From RPQJ01 sp963707145 (GTDB taxonomy: Bacteria > Pseudomonadota > Gammaproteobacteria > Steroidobacterales > Steroidobacteraceae), in assembly GCA_963707145.1 (NCBI GenBank), contig CAVPOQ010000007.1:372001-436000 (forward strand): a DNA stretch of 64,000 nucleotides, written 5' to 3'. Both the position numbers and the translations under genes were made by a program. A model generated the notes under the pieces. It was not told the origin of the DNA. It was given only the letters and a program-made list of their open reading frames with translations, and made no database searches. Within the stretch, counting starts at the first letter, position 1, and each line of letters opens with the position of its first letter. Below are positions 42,126 to 51,003 of this stretch, piece after piece.

Positions 42126-43742
42126 TCAAGGGCGGGCCACGCCGAAATCGAGCGGCCGCAGGGCCACCCGGTCGGCGCGACGGAAGAGGGACAGCACCAG
42201 CGCGAGCACGCGGCGCGTGTCGCGGGGATCGATGACGCCGTCGTCGAGCATGCGGCCCGAGGTGTAGAAGGCCGACGTCTGGCGGTCGAAGGTGGCGTTG
42301 ATGACCGCGCGCAGGCCCTCGATCTGGGCGCGGTCCGGCTCGACGCCACGGGCACGGGCCGAGTCCTCCATGACGATCGCCATCGTGGTCGCAGCCTGCT
42401 CGGCGCCCATCACCGAGGTGCGCGAGCCGGGCCAGGAGAACAGGAAGCGCGGCGAGAAGCCGCGTCCGCACATGCCGTAGTTGCCCGCGCCGAACGACGA
42501 CCCGCAATGGACCGTCACCTGCGGCACCGAGGCGCAGGCCACGGCCTGGATCATCTTCGAGCCGTGCTTGATCATGCCGCCGCGCTCGGACTCGGTGCCG
42601 ACGATGTAGCCCGTGGTGTTCTGCAGGTAGAGCAGCGGGATCGCGCTCTGGCAGCAGGCCTGGATGAAATGCGTCGCCTTGGTCGCACCGGCCGGGTCGA
42701 GCGGGCCGTTGTTGGTGAGGATGCCGAGCGGCATGCCGTGGACGTCGGCATGCGCGCAGACGGTGGCCGGGCCGTAGCCCGCCTTGAACTCGAGCAGCTC
42801 CGAGCCGTCCACGAGGCGCGCGATCACCTCGCGCATGTCCACGGGCTTGCGGCCGTCGCGCGGCATGATGCCGAGCAGGTCCTCGTCCGGATGGAGCGGC
42901 TCGCGGGCGGCGGGCAGCGGTGCCTCGAAGCGCTGCCAGCCGAGGTGCGCGACCAGCTCGCGCAGGATGCGGATGCCGTCGGCATCGTCGTCGGCCAGGT
43001 ACTCGGCGAGGCCGGAGACCGCCGCGTGCATGGCCGCACCGCCGAGTTCCTCCTCGGTGGCGATCTCGCCGGTGGCCGCACGCAGCAGCGGAGGGCCGGC
43101 CAGGAAGGCGCGCGCGCGGTTGCGCACCATGACGACGTAGTCCGAAAGCCCGGGCATGTAGGCGCCGCCCGCGGTGGCGCTGCCGTGCACCAGAGTGAGC
43201 ACCGGCAGCCCGGCGGCCGAGAGCCGCGCCAAGCGACAGTAGTGCGAGCCGCCGTTGACGAAGTCCTCGACGCGGTAGCGCGTGAGGTTGGCGCCCGCCG
43301 ACTCCACCAGGTGCACGAAGGGCAGGCGGTTCTCGAGTGCGATCTGCTGCGCCCGCTGGAACTTCTCGAGGCCCATGTGCTGCAGAGCGCCCGCCTCGAT
43401 GCCGGAGTCGTCCGCCACCACCATGCAGGTCGTGCCGGCGATGCGCCCGACGCCCGCGATGCAGCCGCCGCCGGCGACGGACTTCGCCGGGTCGTTCACG
43501 TCGAGCAGGTAGCCCGCGAGTGTGGAGAGCTGCAGGAACGGCGCGCCGGCATCGAGCAGCAGGCCCACGCGCTCGCGCGGCAGCAGCTGGCCGCGCTTCG
43601 CGAAGCGCGGCGCGGACTTCGCCGACGCCGCTTCGGTACGCGTCTCGATGCCGCGCAGCTGCTCGATCAGCGCGAGCTGGTGTGCGCGGTTGTCGGCGAA
43701 CGCCTCGCCGTCGGTGGCGAGCGCGGAGACAAAGGCCGGCAC
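42126..43742 (-). CDS. Acyl-CoA carboxylase beta subunit (carboxyltransferase), AtuC/LiuB-like
   Basis: The protein has 538 residues. It has KRGQLLPRERVGLLLD, LSTLAGYLLDVNDPAKSVAGGG, the acyl-CoA site LVESAGANLTRYRVEDFVNGG, the SATAGGAYMPGLSDYVVMVR oxyanion region, and the second-half CGRGFSPRFLFSWPGSRTSVMG block. The length equals that of P. aeruginosa AtuC, as I recall it. It transfers the carboxyl from biotin to the gamma position of a branched enoyl-CoA such as geranyl- or methylcrotonyl-CoA. The GTG start lies 2 bases after the SDR stop. Confidence 0.9.
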   Translation of the reverse strand: MPAFVSALATDGEAFADNRAHQLALIEQLRGIETRTEAASAKSAPRFAKRGQLLPRERVGLLLDAGAPFLQLSTLAGYLLDVNDPAKSVAGGGCIAGVGRIAGTTCMVVADDSGIEAGALQHMGLEKFQRAQQIALENRLPFVHLVESAGANLTRYRVEDFVNGGSHYCRLARLSAAGLPVLTLVHGSATAGGAYMPGLSDYVVMVRNRARAFLAGPPLLRAATGEIATEEELGGAAMHAAVSGLAEYLADDDADGIRILRELVAHLGWQRFEAPLPAAREPLHPDEDLLGIMPRDGRKPVDMREVIARLVDGSELLEFKAGYGPATVCAHADVHGMPLGILTNNGPLDPAGATKATHFIQACCQSAIPLLYLQNTTGYIVGTESERGGMIKHGSKMIQAVACASVPQVTVHCGSSFGAGNYGMCGRGFSPRFLFSWPGSRTSVMGAEQAATTMAIVMEDSARARGVEPDRAQIEGLRAVINATFDRQTSAFYTSGRMLDDGVIDPRDTRRVLALVLSLFRRADRVALRPLDFGVARP

Positions 43743-43744
43743 GC

Positions 43745-44602
43745 TCAGTCCCCGAGCACGCGCGGCTGGCCGCCGCGGTGGAAGCCGTCGTACTCGGGCG
43801 AGGGCCTGCCGGCGCTCATCATCCAGTGGCGCCGGGCGTTCGGCGCCGCGCCGTCGATGCGCAGGCAGGCGCCCGAGACGAACGACGCGGCCTCCGACAG
43901 CAGGAACACGATCGCCGCGGAGACCTCCGATTCGGTGCCCAGGCGCGCCGCGGGCACGTGCTGCGGCAGGCTCTTGATCAGCGGCTTCATCGCTTCCGGG
44001 TAGGTGTCCATGCCGCTCGAGGCGATCCAGCCCGGCGCCACGGCATTCACGCGCACCGGCGCCCACTCGAGCGCGGCGGTCTCGGTGAAATTGAGCATGC
44101 CGGCGCGCGCCGCACCGCTGTGGCCCATGCCCGGCATGCCGTGCCACATGTCGGCGAGCATGTTGACGATCGCGCCGCCGTGCGCGCGCATGGACTGTGC
44201 GTAGCATTCCCGCGCCACGAGGAAGCCCCCGGTGAGGTTCGTGGCGAGCACCGTCTGCCAGCCTTTGGCGGAGATGCCCGCCAGCGGGGATGGGAACTGG
44301 CCGCCGGCGTTGTTCACGAGTCCGTGGATGCGGCCGCGCGCTGCGACCACGGCGGTTACCGCCGCCTTGACGGCGTCCTCCTCGCGGATGTCCACCGCGA
44401 CGTGGCTGGCCTCGCCGCCGTCCGCGCGGATCTCGGCCTCGACGGCCTCGAGCTTCTCGGGCTTGCGACCGGCAAGCACCACGTGTGCGCCGAGTGCGGC
44501 GAGCTCGTGGGCGGTGCAGCGGCCGATGCCGCTGCCCGCGCCGGTGACGAGGACGGTCTGGCCGGCGAACAGGCCGGGTCGGAACACGCTTCGGTAGCTC
44601 AT
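43745..44602 (-). CDS. SDR oxidoreductase, enoyl-CoA-reductase subgroup (AtuB-like)
   Basis: The protein has 285 residues. The NADP-binding TGAGSGIG motif and LVNNAGGQFPSPL are standard for short-chain dehydrogenases. The usual YxxxK is replaced by GHSGAARAG, as in peroxisomal trans-2-enoyl-CoA and dienoyl-CoA reductases, so it is probably not an alcohol dehydrogenase of the classical type. The C-terminus ends DGAAPNARRHW...HRGGQPRVL. It is the first gene of the minus-strand operon, facing the second acyl-CoA dehydrogenase across a palindromic operator. Confidence 0.88.
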   Translation of the reverse strand: MSYRSVFRPGLFAGQTVLVTGAGSGIGRCTAHELAALGAHVVLAGRKPEKLEAVEAEIRADGGEASHVAVDIREEDAVKAAVTAVVAARGRIHGLVNNAGGQFPSPLAGISAKGWQTVLATNLTGGFLVARECYAQSMRAHGGAIVNMLADMWHGMPGMGHSGAARAGMLNFTETAALEWAPVRVNAVAPGWIASSGMDTYPEAMKPLIKSLPQHVPAARLGTESEVSAAIVFLLSEAASFVSGACLRIDGAAPNARRHWMMSAGRPSPEYDGFHRGGQPRVLGD

Positions 44603-44618
44603 GGAGGCGGATACTAAA

Positions 44619-44634
44619 TCAAGCGCTTGCTTGA
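44619..44634. promoter_or_regulatory. Palindromic TetR-type operator between the divergent catabolic operons
   Basis: TCAAGCGCTTGCTTGA contains the perfect 10-base palindrome CAAGCGCTTG and an outer pair TCAAGC/GCTTGA. It sits in the 59-base gap between the SDR and acyl-CoA dehydrogenase starts, flanked by AT-rich DNA. Its size and place fit binding by the TetR protein encoded two genes away, and so joint control of both operons. Confidence 0.6.
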
Positions 44635-44661
44635 ATAAACCCCCGCGCCTAGTATTCGGCG

Positions 44662-45834
44662 ATGGACGAACTGCGCCTCAACCCGGTCTATTACTCTCCC
44701 GAGCACCTCGCGCTGCGCGAAACGGTGCGCCGCTTCGTGGCCCGCGAGATCGAGCCGCACGTCGCCGCGTGGGACGAGGCGGGCAGCTTCCCGCGCGACC
44801 TCTACCGGCAGGCCGCCGAGGTGGGACTGCTCGGGCTCGGCTTTCCCGAGCAGTACGGAGGCACCCCGGGCGTGGATTACTTCCATCGCCTGGTCGCCGG
44901 CCTCGAGCTGGCGCAGGCCGGGTCGGGCGGACTCGTGGCCTCGCTGATGTCCCACACCATCGGCGCGCCGCCCGTCGTGACCTTCGGCAGCGAGGCCCTC
45001 AAGGCGCGCGTGCTGCCGCAGGTGCTCGCCGGGGAGCGCATCGCCGCGCTCGCGATCACGGAGCCCTCGGGCGGCTCCGACGTCGCCGCACTGCGCACCA
45101 CGGCCGTGCGCGACGGCGAGCACTACGTGGTGAACGGCGAGAAGACCTTCATCACCTCGGGGATGCGCGCGGACTTCATCACCGTCGCCGTGCGCACGGA
45201 TCCCGCGGCGAAGGGCGCGGCCGGGCTCTCGCTGCTGCTCGTCGAGGGCGACACGCCGGGGCTCACGCGCACGCCGCTCGCCAAGATGGGCTGGTGGATG
45301 TCCGACACGGCGCACTTGCGCTTCGACGGCTGCCGCGTGCCGGCGGCGAACCTGCTCGGCCCCGAGGGCGCGGGGTTCCTCGCCGTGATGCAGAACTTCA
45401 ACGCCGAGCGCTTCTCGATGGCGGCGGGTGCGATCGGGTTCGCCTGGGTCTGCTACCAGGAGGCGCTCGCCTGGGCGCGCGAGCGCCGCACCTTCGGCAA
45501 GCGCCTCGCCGACCACCAGGTCGTTCGCCACCGGCTCGTGGACATGCTGGCGCGCATCGAGGCCTCGCGCGCCATGCTCGAGGAGATCGCCTGGCGGCTC
45601 GAGCACTCGAAGCCCGGCGATCCGCAGCTGATTGCCTCGATCTGCATGCTGAAGAACGTCGCGACACGGACCATGCAATTCTGCGCCGACGCCGCGGTGC
45701 AGACGCTGGGCGGCATGGGCTACATGCGCGGCACGCGCTCGGAGCGCATCTACCGCGAGGTCAAGGTCAACATGATCGGCGGTGGCGCCGAGGAGATCAT
45801 GAAGGAACTGGCTGCGCGCCAGCTCGGCCTTTGA
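44662..45834 (+). CDS. Acyl-CoA dehydrogenase
   Basis: The protein has 390 residues. Typical blocks: LAITEPSGGSDVAALRTTAV, VNGEKTFITSGMRADFI, KMGWWMSDTAHLRFDGCRVP, ARERRTFGKRLADHQVV, and VQTLGGMGYMRGTRSERIYREV followed by MIGGGAEEIM. It is a second FAD-dependent acyl-CoA dehydrogenase, divergent from the atu-like operon, and probably acts on a different intermediate or chain length. Its stop overlaps the TTG start of the TetR gene. Confidence 0.9.
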   Translation: MDELRLNPVYYSPEHLALRETVRRFVAREIEPHVAAWDEAGSFPRDLYRQAAEVGLLGLGFPEQYGGTPGVDYFHRLVAGLELAQAGSGGLVASLMSHTIGAPPVVTFGSEALKARVLPQVLAGERIAALAITEPSGGSDVAALRTTAVRDGEHYVVNGEKTFITSGMRADFITVAVRTDPAAKGAAGLSLLLVEGDTPGLTRTPLAKMGWWMSDTAHLRFDGCRVPAANLLGPEGAGFLAVMQNFNAERFSMAAGAIGFAWVCYQEALAWARERRTFGKRLADHQVVRHRLVDMLARIEASRAMLEEIAWRLEHSKPGDPQLIASICMLKNVATRTMQFCADAAVQTLGGMGYMRGTRSERIYREVKVNMIGGGAEEIMKELAARQLGL

Positions 45835-46508
45835 GCAGCCGGCCCGACGACGCCGGGCGCCGCGGGCAGATCGTCCGGGAATCGGCGCGGCTGTTCCGCG
45901 AAAAGGGATATGAGGCCACCTCGGTGCGCGACATCGCGGCGGCGACCGGCCTGCAGTCTGGCAGCTGGGTCTACCACTTCCGCACCAAGCAGGACATCCT
46001 CGCCGCGGTGATGGAGGAGGGCCTGAAGCAGGCGCTCGAGCGCATCGAGGCGATCGGCCGCGAGCAGCTCGCGCCGCGCGAGTACTTCCGGGCCCTGCTG
46101 CGCACGCACCTCGACACGCTGCTCGGCCCCGGCCAGGATTTCATCCCTGTGCTGCTGTACGAATGGCGGTCGCTCGAAGCCGACGCGCGCCCGCGGATCA
46201 TCGAGCTGCAGCGGCGCTACGAGGCCGTCTGGGACGGCGTGATCGGCCAGCTGCAACGCTCCGGCGAATGGACGCAACCGACCCCCGTCGACCGCCTGCT
46301 GATGTTCGGCGCGCTCAACTGGATCGCTCACTGGTACCGGAGCGGCGGCCCGCTCGGCGTCGCGCAGCTGGTCGACGAGGCGGAGCGGTTCTTCCTGCGC
46401 ACGCCGAACTCGAATCCGAAGTCGAATCCGAAAGCGAAGCCGAAGCCGGCCGCGCGCACCCGAGGACGCGCGGCACGTGCCGATGCGCCTGCGGTCCGCC
46501 GGCGCTGA
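45831..46508 (+). CDS. TetR-family regulator with basic repeat tail
   Basis: The protein has 225 residues from a TTG start overlapping the acyl-CoA dehydrogenase stop (TTGA). The helix-turn-helix is VRESARLFREKGYEATSVRDIAAATGLQSGSWVYHFRTKQDILAAV. The ligand-binding domain resembles regulators of fatty- or branched-acid catabolism. The last 35 residues form a Lys/Pro/Ala/Arg-rich tail from tandem repeats (NSNPKSNPKAKPKP). It probably binds the palindrome at 44619-44634 and controls the divergent operons in response to an acyl-CoA. Confidence 0.88.
   Translation: MSSRPDDAGRRGQIVRESARLFREKGYEATSVRDIAAATGLQSGSWVYHFRTKQDILAAVMEEGLKQALERIEAIGREQLAPREYFRALLRTHLDTLLGPGQDFIPVLLYEWRSLEADARPRIIELQRRYEAVWDGVIGQLQRSGEWTQPTPVDRLLMFGALNWIAHWYRSGGPLGVAQLVDEAERFFLRTPNSNPKSNPKAKPKPAARTRGRAARADAPAVRRR
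46407..46448 (+). repeat. Degenerate 12-base tandem repeat in the TetR gene
   Basis: AACTCGAATCCG, AAGTCGAATCCG, AAAGCGAAGCCG and a half unit AAGCCG follow each other, coding for NSNPKSNPKAKPKP. The repeat makes the basic tail of the TetR protein and is a likely site of length variation. Confidence 0.7.
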
Positions 46509-46727
46509 CCGCGTGGGCGCAGCGGTCCATTTTGCCGTGCGCATTTGCCGCGCGCGCCGGTGTTCCCGCCGCTCGTTGTGGAGCCGGGGCCCTTTACGGG
46601 CCGCGCGACTCGCAGTACCGTTGAAGCGAAGTCGCAGCCACGGGGGTGGGGCGGCCGCGATCGACGACATCAACAAAGAGGTGCAGGGCAGCCTGCGCCG
46701 ATTACTGTCGACGCAAGGGGTGAGGTC

Positions 46728-48392
46728 GTGAAGCAGCTCTCCGGAATGGACAACATGTTCCTGCACCTGGAACATGGCAACCAGTACCTGCACGTCGCCG
46801 CGCTGGGCATCTACGACCCTGCCACGGCCCCCGGCGGCTTCGTCCGGTTCAAGGACATCCTGAAGTTCTTCGAGTCGCGGCTCGACACCGCGCCGGTGTT
46901 CCGCCGCCGCCTGGTCACGGTGCCGTTCGACCTCGACCGTCCGTACTGGATCGAGGACGAGCACGTGGACGTGGAGTTCCACGTGCGCCACGTGGCGCTG
47001 CCGGCACCGGGCGACTGGCGCCAGCTCTGCATCCAGGTGGCGCGCATCCACTCGCGTCCGCTCGACCGCAGCAAGCCATTGTGGGAGGCCTACGTGATCG
47101 AGGGCCTCGACCACATTCCCGGCATCCCGAAGGGCAGCTTCGCCTTCTACACGAAGTTCCACCACGCCGCGATCGACGGCGAGGGCGGCACCGAGGTGAT
47201 GAAGGCCATCCACTCCTCGTCGCCGGAGGAGTCCGCGGAGCCGGCTGCGGCCCGTGCCCGCATCCGCGACCGCGAGCCGCTGGCCGCCGAGTTGTACGCG
47301 CGTGCCTTCGTCAACGGCCTGCAGCGCGTGCCCAAGGTGGCGCGCTTCTCGCTCAACACGGCGACGCGGCTCGTCGGGCTCGGCGCCGGCTACATGGGCC
47401 AGCTGAGCCAGCTGCTGCAGGAGGCGGGCGTCCCGTCGGTCGAGACGCTGCGGTCCAAGGTGAGGCGTCCTCCGGTGACGCGCTTCAGCGGCAAGGTCTC
47501 CGCGCATCGCGTCGTCGAACTCGTCGCGCTGCCACTCGCCGACATGAAGCGTATCCGGCAGCAGGTCGAGGGTTCCACGATCAACGACATCTTCCTGACC
47601 ACCGTGGGCGGCACGCTGCACAGGTACCTCGCCGCCAAGGGCGAGTTGCCCGATCGCACCATGACTGCGCAGGTGCCGATGACGCTGCGCGGATCCGAGA
47701 AGGGCGGTGACGTGGGCAACCAGATCGGCGTGGCGGTGATGCCAGTGCACTCCGAGATCGCCGACCCACTCGCGCGCATGGCGGCAATCCGCTCGGGCGC
47801 CGACAAGGCCAAGGCGCTGGTGAGCGCGGTCGGCAAGGACCTGACGAAGCACGTCTACGATTTGCTGCCGGCGGTCGCGTCGGAACTGTTCACGACCAAG
47901 GTGATGCTGCCGACGATGAACATCGTCGTGTCGAACGTGCGCGGGCCCGATCTGCCGATCTACCTCGCGGGTGCGCAGATGGTGGCGTTCGCGCCGGTCA
48001 GCATCGCGCTCGACGGGCTCGGCCTCAACGTCACCGGCTTCAGTTACCACGGCACCATGTGGGTCTGCTCGGTCGCCTGCCGCGAGATGATGCCCGACCC
48101 CGGCGTTTTCGCCGACTGCATGCGCGAGGCATTCGCGGAACTCGTGACAGCGGCAAATGCGCTGCCGGAGGGCAGCGGCGGGCCGCGGACCGCGGCGGCA
48201 CGGACGTCCGGCCGCGCTCCGGCGACGTCGTCGCGCGGCAAGGGCGGGCCCGCCGGCGCGCGCAGCAAGCGCGGCCGCGCCGGCAAGCCCGCGGCGGCGA
48301 CTGCGACGCCATCCGGTAAGAAGCCCGCAGCGACCGTGCAGAGAACAAAGAGCGCGAGGAAGGCGCGCGGCAATGCGTCGGTCCGTGCGTGA
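46728..48392 (+). CDS. Wax ester synthase/diacylglycerol acyltransferase (WS/DGAT)
   Basis: The protein has 554 residues. The acyltransferase motif HHAAIDG (His145-Gly151) is intact, and the N-terminus KQLSGMDNMFLHLEHG, the QVPMTLRG segment, and NIVVSNVRGPD with FSYHGTMWVC are family hallmarks. It esterifies fatty alcohols or diacylglycerol with acyl-CoA to form wax esters or triacylglycerol. The last 80 residues are a Lys/Arg/Ala/Gly-rich tail not typical of the family. The start is GTG 46728. An export-like gene series follows on the same strand after a 277-base gap. Confidence 0.92.
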   Translation: MKQLSGMDNMFLHLEHGNQYLHVAALGIYDPATAPGGFVRFKDILKFFESRLDTAPVFRRRLVTVPFDLDRPYWIEDEHVDVEFHVRHVALPAPGDWRQLCIQVARIHSRPLDRSKPLWEAYVIEGLDHIPGIPKGSFAFYTKFHHAAIDGEGGTEVMKAIHSSSPEESAEPAAARARIRDREPLAAELYARAFVNGLQRVPKVARFSLNTATRLVGLGAGYMGQLSQLLQEAGVPSVETLRSKVRRPPVTRFSGKVSAHRVVELVALPLADMKRIRQQVEGSTINDIFLTTVGGTLHRYLAAKGELPDRTMTAQVPMTLRGSEKGGDVGNQIGVAVMPVHSEIADPLARMAAIRSGADKAKALVSAVGKDLTKHVYDLLPAVASELFTTKVMLPTMNIVVSNVRGPDLPIYLAGAQMVAFAPVSIALDGLGLNVTGFSYHGTMWVCSVACREMMPDPGVFADCMREAFAELVTAANALPEGSGGPRTAAARTSGRAPATSSRGKGGPAGARSKRGRAGKPAAATATPSGKKPAATVQRTKSARKARGNASVRA

Positions 48393-48425
48393 TCGACGAT
48401 CGCGAACGATGGGTCGTATTGCGCA

Positions 48426-48440
48426 GCAGCAAATTGCTGC
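48426..48440. promoter_or_regulatory. Inverted repeat upstream of the DUF1302 operon
   Basis: GCAGCAA-A-TTGCTGC is a perfect 7-base inverted repeat in the 277-base gap between WS/DGAT and DUF1302. The gap also has AGTGGCA (about 48509) and TGCCACT (about 48540). Either could be an operator or a transcript stem. No clear -35/-10 pair stands out. Confidence 0.35.
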
Positions 48441-48669
48441 ATGGCAAAAACGCAACGCGCGTTCGTGTTGTCACGGCGCGAGGACGCTGGCAACCTTGCG
48501 CGACTGCGGGAACTGGTAGTGGCATTTCGGATACTGCAGAGTGCCACTCGGGTGAACCGGGGATAGCCTCCGGGTAACTCGCAATCGCGACAGGTACGGT
48601 TGACGCGATGCAGCATACAAATTCCGCTGGAGCGGGAGTTTCAACTCTAGGCAACGTGGGGGATTTCTG

Positions 48670-50981
48670 ATGACGAGCGAATCCTTGGTCCTGGGTCGGC
48701 GCAACACGGTGCTCGCCACCGTAATCGGCACGGTGCTCGCAACATACGCGGGCAGCGCGACGGCGCTGGAGTTCGAGTTCGACAACGGTGCGCGGCTCAA
48801 CTGGAACACGACGCTGTCGGTCGGCGCCAGCTGGCGGGCGGAAGACCCGAGCCGTCTGCTGTACACCGTGCCGACGGCTCACTGCTCGGCCGCGACTCGG
48901 GGCCGTTGCCGCTCGGCACGGCGCCTACGAAGAAGGACGGCCTCGCCGGCAACCAGGCCGCCGTCGAGCGCCAACCTGAACTACGACTCGGGCGACATGT
49001 TCGGCATGCCGTTCAAGCTGCTCAGCGACGTCGAGCTCAAGAAGGGCAACTTCGGTGGCCTGGTCCGCATCAAGGCCTGGTACGACTACGCCCAGAACGA
49101 GAACAAGGTGAACGTCGGCAACCAGGCGAACAACTACAACGGCGCGCGCCCGGGCCTCGGGCCGTACGCGACCGGCCCGTATGGCCCGTGCACGCCGGCG
49201 ACGCCCGCGGGCGTGCCCTGCCTGCCGTATTCATCGCCCGGCAACAACAACTGGCCGAAGGAGACGCTGAGCGACAGCGGCTTCGAGGACGAGCAGCAGT
49301 TCGACAACCTGATGCTGCTCGACGCCTACGTCTACGGCTCGTTCGACGTCGGCGACACGAACCTGCAGCTGCGCCTCGGCAACCAGGTCGTGAACTGGGG
49401 CGAGTCGGTCTTCATCCAGGGCGTCAACCAGATCAACCCGATCGACGTGCCGGCGGCGCGGCGCGCGGGCGCCGAGCTGAAGGAGATCCTGCTGCCGGTG
49501 TGGATGGCCTATGCGAACTGGGGCTTCAACTTCGGCTCGGTCGAGGCCTTCTACCAGTTCCAGTGGAACAACACCTCGGTGGACGGCTGCGGCACCTACT
49601 GGGCGACGGTCGAGACGATCATCTCGACGAGCCCCGGCAAGTGCAACAGCGCCACGGTGATCACCAGCGTGCTCGGCGGTGCCGCGCCCGGCACCACGAC
49701 GCCGCTGATCGGCCAATTAGGCTCGAACCCGTTCGCGCAGGGCAACGGCCTGTACGTGCCGCTGGTGAAGGGCAAGGAGCCGAGCGACAGCGGCCAGTTC
49801 GGTTTCGCCTTCCGCTTCCCGGTGGACAAGATCGACACCGAGTTCGGCCTGTACTTCATGAACATCCACTCGCGGCTGCCGATCATCAGCGGCGTCGCGG
49901 GTACGCTGCCGACCACGCCGCTGGTGCTGCCGCCCGGTGCACTGAGCCCGCCGCAGACGACGCCGTACCGTGCGTCGCGGCGATGCGACCCGGCGGACCG
50001 GCCTAACCCGTTCTGGCGCATCCCGGGCACCGGCGCCGAACCCGCTCGACCCGAACGACGACACGGCGCTGCGCGGCGCCACGCCGCTGCACGCCGCGCT
50101 CGGCGCCCGGCTCGGCCGCTCGATCACCCCGGGCACGCGCGTTCTGGGAGTACCCGGAGGACATCCAGATCTTCGGCCTGAGCGCGGCGACCAACCTGTT
50201 CGGCTGGTCGGTCTCCGGCGAGGTGAGCTACCAGGCCGACGTGCCCGTGCAGGTCAACGGCAACGACCTGCTGCAGAGCCTGCTCGGCTTCGCCGGTCCC
50301 AACGCCTCTCGAGGCCCGCCGGTGGCGCTGGCCGGGGCCGGCACGGTGGTGCCGGGCTACGACCAATACGACAAGACGCAGTTCCAGCTGAACACCGTCA
50401 AGACGTTCAGCAACATCATCGGCGCCGACAACCTGCTGCTGATCGGCGAGGTCGGCTACCAGATGAACGACATCAACGAGAACTACAAGAAGGGCGGCGT
50501 GCGCTACGGCCGCGGCTTCATGTACGGCGTGGGCTCGAACCCGGCGCTCGCCGCGCAGGCGCCGCCGACCGCGGGCAACACCTGCACGCCGAGGTTGGCC
50601 GGTCTGCCCCCCGGTGCGCTGCCCCCTGGTGCGCTGCCGCCCCCGAGTGCGGTGTACAACCCGTCGCCGCTCGGCTGCAAGAACGACGGCTACATCACCG
50701 ACTCGGCGTGGGGCTACCGCCTGCGCGTCTCGGCGGACTACCTCAACGTGTTCAACTCGGGCATCGCGGTGACGCCGAACCTGTTCTGGTCGCAGGACGT
50801 GGACGGCATCTCGATGGACCCGGCGTTCATCGAGGACCGCGAGGTGCTGGGCCTGGGCGTGAAGTTCACGTACAACAAGAAGTACGTGCTCGACCTGAAC
50901 TGGGTGGACTACGCGGACAACAACTACGATCCGCTGTTCGACCGCGACTACTACTCCGCGGCCGTCAGCGTGACGTTCTGA
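48670..50981 (+). pseudogene. DUF1302 family outer-membrane protein, with several apparent frameshifts
   Basis: The gene starts with a signal peptide (ending SATALEF) and NWNTTLSVGASWRAEDPSRLLYT. At about 48868 the sense moves to another frame (ADGSLLGRDSGPLPLG, DGLAGNQAA) and returns near 48962 at ANLNYDSGDMFG. The main frame then runs well (KNFGG-type barrel strands, NQVVNWGESVFIQGVNQINPID) to about 49960, changes frame at least twice, and resumes at FWEYPEDIQIFGLSA (50142) through to the final VSVTF. The C-terminal ORF alone runs 50223-50981. Family members are long outer-membrane barrels, next to DUF1329 as here. Real pseudogene or assembly errors are both possible. Confidence 0.8.
50604..50651 (+). 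repeat. Proline-coding tandem repeat in the DUF1302 gene
   Basis: CTGCCCCCCGGTGCG and CTGCCCCCTGGTGCG follow each other (50604-50633), then a diverged CTGCCGCCCCCGAGTGCG. They code for LPPGALPPGALPPPSA. A similar unit CTGCCGCCCGGTGCA lies at 49927-49941, next to one of the frame changes. C-runs of this kind are prone to slippage. Confidence 0.65.
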
Positions 50982-51003
50982 CCAGATCCTGGAGATTCTG
51001 CAC

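Noticed and set aside
46509..46727. Possible gene between TetR and WS/DGAT
   Set aside because: Short frames lack a conserved pattern. The stretch most likely holds the WS/DGAT promoter, but no -35/-10 pair is clear.
45750..48455. Minus-strand open frame of about 900 codons across TetR and WS/DGAT
   Set aside because: Shadow of conserved genes on the other strand; no signal, motif or ribosome-binding site supports it.
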